DNA of 31,923 nucleotides, taken from assembly GCF_000434895.1 (NCBI RefSeq), contig NZ_FR892776.1:1-31923 (forward strand), read 5' to 3'. This document shows positions 15,704-22,718 of the stretch, piece by piece (the stretch's first letter is position 1; every line of letters starts with the position of its first letter). Below the pieces are notes generated by a model. That model worked only from the letters and a program-made list of their open reading frames with translations, did no database searches and was not told where the DNA came from. The position numbers and the translations under genes were made by a program. This stretch comes from Phascolarctobacterium succinatutens CAG:287 (lineage in GTDB: Bacteria; Bacillota; Negativicutes; Acidaminococcales; Acidaminococcaceae).

Positions 15704-17203
15704 ATGAAAAGGCTCAATAATTTATATTATTCCAAGAGAATAAAAGAGCTTTTGGCAGAGCTGCAGACAGCGGGAACGACGCTGGTTGTTGCTCCCATGG
15801 GCTACGGCAAAACACTGGCAGTGCAGTACTTTTTGCAGGAGCAGGAGCGCTGCGGCAAAAAGGTACTGCGCCAGAGTATTTACGGCGCCGGTGCCGAAGC
15901 CTTCTGGCATGGAGTGTGCCACAGCTGGCAAAATACGGAGCTGGGCGCTGCGCTGCTGCAGCAGTCTTTGCCTGCCGATGCCAACGCCAAAACGCTGGTA
16001 CTGGAGCTGTTCCGTCAGCTGCTGCCGCAGGAGCCTGTCTATTGGTTTATAGATGATTTGCATCTGTTGGAGAGCAGCGAGGCGGTTGACTTTCTTTTTG
16101 CTCTGAGCAAGGCAGGCTTTGCTGATTTGCACCTGCTGCTGGTAAGCAGAGGGCAGATTTTTGACAGCAGCCGTCTGCTGGAGCTGGGACGTAAGGTCTT
16201 TTGCCTTGATAAGCATGACCTGGCGCTGCAGCGTGACGAGCTGGCGGAATACAGCAGCAGATGCGGACTGCAGCTTACAACGCAGCAGCTGGATGCTTTG
16301 CATGAGGCCTGCGAGGGCTGGTTTTCCGTTACCTATCTTAACTTTTTGAATTACGACAGGTATCAGCGCTTTTGCCTTGATACAGGCAGCGTTTATGAGA
16401 TGATAGCCAATGTACTGCTGCGGCCGCTGCCGTTGGAGCAGCAGCGCTTGCTGCTGCTTATGGGGCAGCCGGAGGAATTTACGCCGGAGCAGGTGGCCTT
16501 TGCCTACGGCACAAGCTGCAGAGAGTCTGTAAGCAGACTGCTGGAATGCAACGCCTTTATTATCAGGCTGGCCAACGGCAGACTGCGCTGTCACCATATG
16601 CTGAAGCAGGCAACACGGCATGCGTTCGGCCTGCTGCCGGAGGCTGAGCAGCAAAGGTACTTCCGTCGTTTGGGACAATGGTACGCACAGCAGAAGGAGT
16701 ACGAGGAAGCGTTGGACTGGCTGTACCGCGGCCGTGATTTTGACGGTCTGCTGGCTGCAGTGCAGCAGCTGCGCGACTGGTCGATGCGCCCGCAGCACAG
16801 GCAGCATCTTTTCGACTGGCTGCGCGAATGTCCGCCGGAAATCTTGTGGCAGTATCCGCAGGCGGTGCTGATAATTATGCGCCGCATGTTTTCGCTGAAC
16901 ATGGTGCCGGAAATGCTGCAGGTTAAGGAATGGTACGTGACGGCGCTGGAGCGCAATACTGCCATCAGCCAGCGCGAGCGCGATAATTATTACGGCGAGC
17001 TGGAGGTTATTCTGAGCTTTTTGGCCTTCAACAGCATCACCGGTATGAGCGAGCATCATCGGCGTGCCTACAAGCTGCTGAGCGGCGCTCCGCAGACGCT
17101 CAGCAAGCAGGGCATCTGGACCTTCGGCGCGCCCAGTGTTTTGGGGCTGTATTTGCGCACGGGCTGCAGTCTGCGGCAGACTGTGGAGGATATGCAGGAA
17201 TGA
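15704..17203 (+). CDS. MalT-like LuxR regulator, N-terminal part (split gene)
   Basis: 499 residues corresponding to the ATPase and helical part of a MalT-type STAND regulator. Walker A is APMGYGKT (K36), a Walker B-like segment is YWFIDDLHLL, followed by LLLVSRG and a helical arm of TPR-like character. There is no DNA-binding domain: a TGA at 17201 ends it. Immediately after lies a 28-bp imperfect tandem duplication that shifts the frame. The rest of the protein, including the LuxR helix-turn-helix, continues in another frame. No ribosome binding site is obvious; translation may be coupled to the dehydrogenase gene ending eight bases upstream. Most likely a recently broken gene, otherwise two separate chains. 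Confidence 0.75.
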   Translation: MKRLNNLYYSKRIKELLAELQTAGTTLVVAPMGYGKTLAVQYFLQEQERCGKKVLRQSIYGAGAEAFWHGVCHSWQNTELGAALLQQSLPADANAKTLVLELFRQLLPQEPVYWFIDDLHLLESSEAVDFLFALSKAGFADLHLLLVSRGQIFDSSRLLELGRKVFCLDKHDLALQRDELAEYSSRCGLQLTTQQLDALHEACEGWFSVTYLNFLNYDRYQRFCLDTGSVYEMIANVLLRPLPLEQQRLLLLMGQPEEFTPEQVAFAYGTSCRESVSRLLECNAFIIRLANGRLRCHHMLKQATRHAFGLLPEAEQQRYFRRLGQWYAQQKEYEEALDWLYRGRDFDGLLAAVQQLRDWSMRPQHRQHLFDWLRECPPEILWQYPQAVLIIMRRMFSLNMVPEMLQVKEWYVTALERNTAISQRERDNYYGELEVILSFLAFNSITGMSEHHRRAYKLLSGAPQTLSKQGIWTFGAPSVLGLYLRTGCSLRQTVEDMQE

Positions 17204-17259
17204 ATGCCGCCGTACTATCTGCCGAGCGGGTATGCCGCCGTACTATCTGCTGAGCGGCT
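17204..17259 (+). repeat. 28-bp tandem duplication in the split regulator gene
   Basis: Copies 17204-17231 and 17232-17259 differ at only two positions. Both encode MPPYYL when read from their ATG. Because 28 is not a multiple of three, the downstream sequence is thrown out of frame relative to the N-terminal part. Confidence 0.93.
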
Positions 17260-18215
17260 GGCACGGTGCCGGAGCCGCCGAGCTGACGGAGGCGGAAGCA
17301 CTTTTGCTGCAGGGACGCATTGACGAAATGGATATGCCTCTGCAGAAGGCGTATTATCAGGCGGAAAAGCATGGACAGGAGTGCATTACTATCTGCTGTG
17401 ATTTTCTGGAGATGCAGCGCGATCTTTTCCGCGGCGTTTACAGCAGTAAGGCGGAGGCCTACAGCCGCCATCAGTGGCAGCTGCAGCCGTGGAAGCAGAG
17501 CATGCTGCTGAATACTGCCGATATGTGCGCCGGCTTTTACTATGCATTGCTGGGCAAGCCGGAATATATCCCAAGCTGGCTGACGGACGGAAACGGACAG
17601 CAGCCTTCGGTGCTTTATCCTGCGCGTCCCTGCCGCAACTATATCAGCGCCCAGTGCCTGCTGGCACAAGGGCAGTATACGGAACTTTTGGTGCGCTGGT
17701 CCGACTGGGAGCAGGAATGCCGTCCCTACAGTAATTTTTTATGCCTGCTGTATTTGCAGGTGCAAAGGGCAGCGGCCTTTGCCGGAAGAGGCGATGTAAC
17801 GAGCTGCCGCGCTTCGCTGAAGCAAGCGCTGGCAATGGCTGAGGCGGATAAGCTTGTGCTGCCGTTGGCGCAGAACATAGCGCTGCTGCGTCCGTATCTG
17901 GAGCAGGAGCTGCAAGGCGAATTTTCAGCAGCGGCGGCAGCGGCGCTGCACCTGGGGCAGCAGCTGGAGGCGGGGCGGGGGCAGATTATGTCCGCACGCT
18001 TTGCCGAAGCAGGCCTGCAGGAGCTGACGGAGCAGGAGCTGCAGATAGCGCAGCTGGCGGCGGCACGCCATACGAACAGGGAGATTGCGCAAAGATTGTC
18101 GCTGTCGGAGGGGACGATTAAGCAATATCTCAACAAAATTTTTGCCAAGCTGCAGATTGATGCGGCGGCCAAAAATAAAAGACATCAGCTGGAGCGCTTT
18201 TTCCCAAATTCTTAA
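17232..18215 (+). CDS. MalT-like LuxR regulator, C-terminal part (split gene)
   Basis: Up to 327 residues from the ATG in the second repeat copy; the open frame extends back to about 17136 but that stretch overlaps the N-terminal part in another frame. The region MPPYYLLSGWHGAG and the following helices resemble the TPR-like arm of MalT-type regulators. The last 65 residues are a LuxR helix-turn-helix: LTEQELQIAQLAAARHTNREIAQRLSLSEGTIKQYLNKI, with the usual recognition helix. No convincing ribosome binding site precedes the ATG. With one repeat copy removed this part is in frame with the N-terminal part, separated from it only by the TGA at 17201. Confidence 0.72.
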   Translation: MPPYYLLSGWHGAGAAELTEAEALLLQGRIDEMDMPLQKAYYQAEKHGQECITICCDFLEMQRDLFRGVYSSKAEAYSRHQWQLQPWKQSMLLNTADMCAGFYYALLGKPEYIPSWLTDGNGQQPSVLYPARPCRNYISAQCLLAQGQYTELLVRWSDWEQECRPYSNFLCLLYLQVQRAAAFAGRGDVTSCRASLKQALAMAEADKLVLPLAQNIALLRPYLEQELQGEFSAAAAAALHLGQQLEAGRGQIMSARFAEAGLQELTEQELQIAQLAAARHTNREIAQRLSLSEGTIKQYLNKIFAKLQIDAAAKNKRHQLERFFPNS

Positions 18216-18240
18216 CTAAAGGTTACTTATAGTTATTTTT

Positions 18241-18288
18241 GACCCGGTATATACTTTAAATGAAGAAGTATATGCCGGGTCTTTTTAT
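18241..18288 (+). terminator. Terminator after the split regulator gene
   Basis: A 16-bp stem (18241-18256 with 18266-18281, one wobble pair), 9-base loop, then TTTTTAT. Confidence 0.9.
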
Positions 18289-18312
18289 ATCCGGCGGTTA
18301 GGAGGCGGAAAA

Positions 18313-18996
18313 ATGAAACGGCTGAAGGTTGTGCTCGGGGCGTGCCTGGCGATGCTCGTAGCCTTTACGGCATTGGCGTGGGCGGCGACGCAGTACAAAA
18401 CAACTATTAAGGTAAACGGTACCAAGCTGAATGTGCAGCGCTATGTAGAGGGCAAGGGGTCTATGAAGGATAAGGCGGTGCTGCTCAATAAGGATAATAA
18501 GGTTGTTGTGCGTTGGAAGCAGCGCGAGCTGAAAAAATGGTACTATGACGGTGATAAATATTTCCGCTTTGTACCCTACAGCTATGATATGAAAAACCTG
18601 AAGCCCGGCAGATATCGCTTGGTAACGACCAGCAGCTTCGGCAAGGGCGGTGCGGTTAAAAAGACTGTCAACATCAGCTACAAGCCGCAGAGCAAGATGC
18701 AGTTCCGTGCGTCCAAGATTATCCGCAAGGGCAACGGCGATGTTTACCAGCGTCTGTATTTCAAAAAGAACAATTCTACGGGCAAGACCTGCTATGCCCA
18801 GATTTTCAATAAAAACAACAAGCTGGTCTACAGCACGAAATATAAGGCAAGAAATGCCAATCAGGATTTTGCCTTCAGCTGGAACGGCTGGGCGAGTGGC
18901 AAGAGCGGCAAAAAATGTGCTAAGGGCGTATATACCGTGAAGTATTGGATGGATGGCGTTAATCCCAAAACTGCCAAGTTCCGTCTGAGCATTTGA
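18313..18996 (+). CDS. Secreted protein with C-terminal FlgD-like Ig fold
   Basis: A 227-residue protein, pI strongly basic. Residues 1-24 are a Sec signal peptide (Lys/Arg start, hydrophobic core, cleavage near AWA). The C-terminal 90 residues contain FSWNGWASGKSGKKCAKGVY, the WxG...GxYT pattern of FlgD-like Ig domains, suggesting a beta-sandwich. The middle is lysine-rich with no motif I know. AGGAGG lies just before the ATG. It is 13 bases from the next secreted protein and must be co-transcribed with it. Function unknown; probably a periplasmic or wall-associated structural protein. Confidence 0.8.
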   Translation: MKRLKVVLGACLAMLVAFTALAWAATQYKTTIKVNGTKLNVQRYVEGKGSMKDKAVLLNKDNKVVVRWKQRELKKWYYDGDKYFRFVPYSYDMKNLKPGRYRLVTTSSFGKGGAVKKTVNISYKPQSKMQFRASKIIRKGNGDVYQRLYFKKNNSTGKTCYAQIFNKNNKLVYSTKYKARNANQDFAFSWNGWASGKSGKKCAKGVYTVKYWMDGVNPKTAKFRLSI

Positions 18997-19009
18997 GGAG
19001 GGGAGCATA

Positions 19010-20428
19010 ATGAAAGAAAAAATGATGCGTATTATCGTAGCTGTTATGCTTACCCTGCTGCTGTGCAGCCTGACGCTGCTGGCAGGCGCCGCCTCCAAAA
19101 ATGACTGGAAGAATACGGCAGGTTGCTATGTGTGGACAGAAAGCAGTCAGTATAATAACGGCGTGCTGAATATCAAGCCTTTGGGCGATGATAAATACCT
19201 TTATGAGCTGAAGGTTATGCGTGGCAGCGAGGAAGAGGACAGTGCGGAGGAGTTCGTTACTGCCGGTGTTTTTGAAATTAATGAAGATGGCGACGGTATT
19301 GCCGAGGTAGATTACCAAAATAATGATACGGTGGAGCTGCGCTTCGTACTGAAGGACAAGAGCATTACCGCCTATCAGGACGGACCGCTGCCGCTTGATG
19401 TTCAGGGTGAATACAGATTTAACGAGGACAGCTTTGATGTATCCGAGGCTGCTGCCGCCGCGCTGCTTGCCGGCCTGCCGGAAAAACAGACGGGCTTGCC
19501 GGAGGATGTTGATGATTATAAGCTGCTCTATGCGGAGGAGCCGGTGGACGGATGGTTCTATCAGCTGACGGCACTGGATGATGAGGGCGAGGTTATTGCC
19601 AAATTTTTGGTAGCTGCCGATTTGAGCGCTGTGTACCGCAACGATAAAGAGGATGAGGTAAGCCTTATTTACGGTGACCCAATCAATATGTTGGCTGCCA
19701 AAAGAGCACCGCTTGTAGAGGAGGATGAGCTTGAAGGCCCTGCAATCGAAAGCGGCGAGCTGGAGGGTGACGAGGATGCGCCCGACCTGCCTGCAACCGC
19801 AGCTTCCGAGCTTAGTCCGTTGGTGACGGTGGCTCCGGAGGAGGCCAGCCTGAAGGTGGGCGAGCGTACACGCATAGTTGCTTCGCTGCCGGGCTGCGTA
19901 GGCTATAATGTAACGGATTTGCGTTCCTCCAATAGTGATATAGTGAAGGTGGACGGCGATGTGCAGCTTTTGGCTGTGAAGCCGGGAACTGCGACGATTA
20001 CCGGGAAGCTGCTGCTGGAAAAGGGAGAAAAGGCCTTTATGACGCAGATTACTGCCTATGAGCCGAAGCTGGAGGCTCCGAATCTGCCGGCGAACTTGGG
20101 AATAGACGAGGCGCTGAAGCTGGAGGCCTACGTTGTGGGCGAGGCTGACGGCGTGACACCGGAGTGGAGCGTGAGCGATGAAAAAATTGCCGTGATTGAA
20201 GATGGCAAGCTGATCGGTAAGGCTGACGGCGTTGTTACCGTTACGGCAGTCCACGGCGAGATGAAGAGCCAATGGCCGGTGGCTGTGGGCACTGCGGAGC
20301 TGCCTGTTGCCGAGGATGAGGAAGAAAATGAGGATGACGATGATGGCTTTGGCTGGCTGACGATTATCGGCGGCATTATTATCATCGGTGGTGCTGCCTT
20401 CTTTTTCCTGCGCAGAAAACGCAAATGA
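19010..20428 (+). CDS. Exported Ig-like (Big_2) protein with C-terminal membrane anchor
   Basis: A 472-residue protein with a signal peptide (about 1-26, ending LAGAASK), an acidic N-terminal beta-rich half, then two bacterial Ig-like group 2 repeats: about 270-345 (ASLKVGERTRIVASLPG, then VKPGTATITGKL) and 350-425 (LGIDEALKLEAYV, then GKADGVVTVTAVHG). A very acidic linker (EDEEENEDDDDG) leads to a hydrophobic helix and a basic tail LRRKRK, the layout of a C-terminal stop-transfer anchor. There is no LPXTG motif. GAGGGG precedes the ATG. Inferred topology: Ig domains in the periplasm, tail in the cytoplasm. Function unknown. Confidence 0.8.
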   Translation: MKEKMMRIIVAVMLTLLLCSLTLLAGAASKNDWKNTAGCYVWTESSQYNNGVLNIKPLGDDKYLYELKVMRGSEEEDSAEEFVTAGVFEINEDGDGIAEVDYQNNDTVELRFVLKDKSITAYQDGPLPLDVQGEYRFNEDSFDVSEAAAAALLAGLPEKQTGLPEDVDDYKLLYAEEPVDGWFYQLTALDDEGEVIAKFLVAADLSAVYRNDKEDEVSLIYGDPINMLAAKRAPLVEEDELEGPAIESGELEGDEDAPDLPATAASELSPLVTVAPEEASLKVGERTRIVASLPGCVGYNVTDLRSSNSDIVKVDGDVQLLAVKPGTATITGKLLLEKGEKAFMTQITAYEPKLEAPNLPANLGIDEALKLEAYVVGEADGVTPEWSVSDEKIAVIEDGKLIGKADGVVTVTAVHGEMKSQWPVAVGTAELPVAEDEEENEDDDDGFGWLTIIGGIIIIGGAAFFFLRRKRK

Positions 20429-20481
20429 TAAGCTGATGCTGTAAAGCGTTATGCTTACCGAAAAAAATAATATGAATCATC

Positions 20482-20505
20482 GGAGGCTGACCTGTGTCAG
20501 CCTCC
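20482..20505 (+). repeat. Perfect 10-bp hairpin
   Basis: GGAGGCTGAC (20482-20491) and GTCAGCCTCC (20496-20505) around a CTGT loop. No T run follows. It precedes the terminator at 20512 by a few bases and may protect the 3' end of the transcript. Confidence 0.7.
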
Positions 20506-20511
20506 TTGGTG

Positions 20512-20556
20512 CGCCTGCGGCGATACTGTTGTTTGTGCCCGCAGGCGTATTTTTTT
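20512..20556 (+). terminator. Terminator of the secreted-protein pair
   Basis: CGCCTGCGG (20512-20520) pairs with CCGCAGGCG (20539-20547) over an 18-base loop, followed by TATTTTTTT. Apart from this and the preceding hairpin, 20429-20700 holds only a small open frame with no coding signs. Confidence 0.75.
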
Positions 20557-20705
20557 GTGTGCGGGTATATGCTGTTATGTCCGGTTTTGCCTGCCTAAGC
20601 GTCCTTACCGTTGCCAACAGGCGCGGAAAATCACAGTTATTTTACACTCTGACAATGTTTCACAAAATCTCTGTAAAAAAAGTAACAAAAAGTTTTCAGT
20701 TGGAC

Positions 20706-20734
20706 GTTACAAATGGCGAAAAATCTAGTATAAT
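20706..20734 (+). promoter_or_regulatory. Possible promoter of the radical SAM gene
   Basis: TATAAT at 20729-20734 with GTTACA at 20706-20711 (17-base spacer) as a weak -35. The leader of about 85 bases is AT-rich and lacks a good ribosome binding site. Confidence 0.45.
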
Positions 20735-20823
20735 AATATTAAAGTGTACTATACTTTACAAAATCTCTGAGATCTCAAACTGGCGCCAAATCAATCAAAG
20801 TAAAATGAGATAGAATAGTAGAA

Positions 20824-21717
20824 ATGTTTTTTGATTCTTATGACACACCAGTCTTCAGACCTCCCAGTGAGGCACGCAGCTTTATTTTGCGCGTTACGCG
20901 CGGCTGCGCACATAATAAATGCACCTACTGCAACATGTACAGAGGTGTTCCCTTTCAGATTTTAAAGGATGAAGAAATTTCCCGTCAGATAGCACTGGCG
21001 GCCCATTACGGCAAGAACAAGGTGCGCCGTGTCTTTTTGGCGGACGGCGATGCTTTGGTGCTGCCTACGGCTAAGCTGCTGAAGATTCTGCAGGTACTGC
21101 GCGAGCAGTTTCCGCATCTGCAGCGCGTTGCCAGCTATGCTGCGCCCAAGGATATCCTGCGCAAGAGCGAAGAGGAGCTGCACCAGCTGAAGGAAGCAGG
21201 CCTGAAGCTTTTGTATTACGGCATGGAAACAGGCGACGACGCTACGCTGAAGGCTGTCAACAAGGGTGTTGATGCCGAGCAGGCGGTAGAAGCGGGACGC
21301 AGAGTTACTGCCAGCGGCATGAAGCTTTCCATGATGATTATTCTGGGCTTGGCAGGTGCGGAGGGCAGCGAACGCCACGCACTGGCAACTGCTAAGGCGA
21401 TTAATATTATCAAGCCGACGCATCTGAGCGCGCTTTGCCTGATGCTGTACCGCGGCAGCGAGCTGCTGGACCAGTACGAGGCAGGCAAATTCAATCCGCT
21501 TTCACCGGCAGGACTGATGCGCGAGCTGAAGCTGATAATAGAAAATATAGATTTACCTGCGGACAGACACTGCCTTTTCCGCAGTAACCATGTATCAAAC
21601 TACGTTCAGCTGGCAGCAACACTGCCGCATGACAAGCAGCGTCTGCTGCGCGATATAGATTACAGTATTGCTCAGCTCAGCAAGCTGAAAAGCTGGGACG
21701 TATATAACTACAATTAA
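20824..21717 (+). CDS. Radical SAM protein
   Basis: A 297-residue protein with the iron-sulfur cysteines at C28, C33 and C36 in GCAHNKCTYCNMY, a CX4CX2C spacing rather than the common CX3CX2C. The barrel continues with VFLADGDAL, LLYYGMETGDDATL (the GxE-like SAM-binding strand) and MMIILGLAGAEG, the order found in the Elp3/MiaB-like radical SAM core. There is no auxiliary cluster motif at the C-terminus. It would cleave S-adenosylmethionine to a 5'-deoxyadenosyl radical; the substrate is unknown. No Shine-Dalgarno site is evident. The NlpC/P60 gene follows after 28 bases and is probably in the same transcript. Confidence 0.85.
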   Translation: MFFDSYDTPVFRPPSEARSFILRVTRGCAHNKCTYCNMYRGVPFQILKDEEISRQIALAAHYGKNKVRRVFLADGDALVLPTAKLLKILQVLREQFPHLQRVASYAAPKDILRKSEEELHQLKEAGLKLLYYGMETGDDATLKAVNKGVDAEQAVEAGRRVTASGMKLSMMIILGLAGAEGSERHALATAKAINIIKPTHLSALCLMLYRGSELLDQYEAGKFNPLSPAGLMRELKLIIENIDLPADRHCLFRSNHVSNYVQLAATLPHDKQRLLRDIDYSIAQLSKLKSWDVYNYN

Positions 21718-21745
21718 TTTTTAATTTTGCATTTGAGCGGGGCTG

Positions 21746-22666
21746 ATGAAGATGAAAAAGAAGCTGGCTTCTGTGCTGACTGTAATCATGCTGGCCTGTA
21801 GCCTGCCATGGCAGGCACAGGCTGCAGCGCCTATTGTCAGCAACAAACCGCATAAGGCACCGGTGGCAACGCCGCCGGCCGTAAGCGAGGCACGGCCTGT
21901 GAGGGCGGTGCCGGAGCCTGCTGCCGTCAAGGCCGATACCGCAGCCAAGCCTGCTGCCGCAGTGAAGGCGTCCAAGCAGGCGAAGCCTGAGAAAAAGGCG
22001 AAGAAAACCGCAAAGAAAAAGACTAAAACAACTAAGGACAAACAGCAGTCTAAGGTGCAGGTGCAGCAAAGCAACTGGCGCCTGAAGGTGGCACAGCAAA
22101 AGCTGCAGGTGCTGGGCTTCAGTGACGAGCGCCCCAGCGGACGCATGACGGAGGCTACCAGCAGCGCGCTGAAAAGCTTCCAGAAGCAGCACAAGCTGAA
22201 GGCGGACGGTGAGCTGAATGATGCAACCTATCAGAAGCTGACCTGGGAGGCCTTCACTAAGGAGGGAATCCGCAAGGTGCAGGGCAAGGAAATCGTCAGT
22301 CGCGCAGCCAAATATAAAGGTGTTCCCTATGTGTTCGGCGGAACCACGACCAATGGCTTTGACTGCTCCGGTTACGTGCAGTATGTGTTTAAGGACTGCA
22401 AGGCCAAGCTGCCGCGACTGGCAGACGAGCAGGCGTTACAGGGGATTTTTGTAACGCAGAAGCAGCTGCGGCCGGGTGATTTGGTGTTTTTTACCACCTA
22501 CGCGCCGGGAGCATCGCACGTGGGTATATATGCCGGTGACGGACAATTTTGGAGTGCATCCTCGTCCAAGGGTGTAATCCTTTCGTCGCTGAAGGAAGAG
22601 TATTGGAAACAACGTTATTTTGGAGCACGCCGGGTGTTGATTACGAACGGCGAGGTTAATAAATAA
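21746..22666 (+). CDS. Secreted NlpC/P60 peptidoglycan hydrolase with PG-binding domain
   Basis: A 306-residue protein. Residues 1-27 are a signal peptide ending WQAQA, followed by a Pro/Ala/Lys-rich spacer (28-108). Then comes a peptidoglycan-binding type 1 domain (about 110-170: LKVAQQKLQVLGF, then GRMTEATSSALKSFQKQ) and an NlpC/P60 domain (about 180-306). Catalytic Cys207 is in FDCSGY and His258 in SHVGIY; the RPGDLVFF strand is typical. Such enzymes cut the D-Glu/diamino acid bond of stem peptides in the periplasm. The very lysine-rich spacer may bind the wall electrostatically. Co-directional with the radical SAM gene, no promoter seen in between. Confidence 0.92.
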   Translation: MKMKKKLASVLTVIMLACSLPWQAQAAAPIVSNKPHKAPVATPPAVSEARPVRAVPEPAAVKADTAAKPAAAVKASKQAKPEKKAKKTAKKKTKTTKDKQQSKVQVQQSNWRLKVAQQKLQVLGFSDERPSGRMTEATSSALKSFQKQHKLKADGELNDATYQKLTWEAFTKEGIRKVQGKEIVSRAAKYKGVPYVFGGTTTNGFDCSGYVQYVFKDCKAKLPRLADEQALQGIFVTQKQLRPGDLVFFTTYAPGASHVGIYAGDGQFWSASSSKGVILSSLKEEYWKQRYFGARRVLITNGEVNK

Positions 22667-22718
22667 AAAGTTCTGCTGACGGCAGCCGACTGCCGGACAG
22701 ACGGGGAGGGTATAAAAC

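Noticed and set aside
20451..20813. A 120-codon plus-strand open frame between the exported-protein operon and the radical SAM gene
   Set aside because: It runs through a perfect hairpin, a terminator and a promoter, has no ribosome binding site and resembles no protein family.
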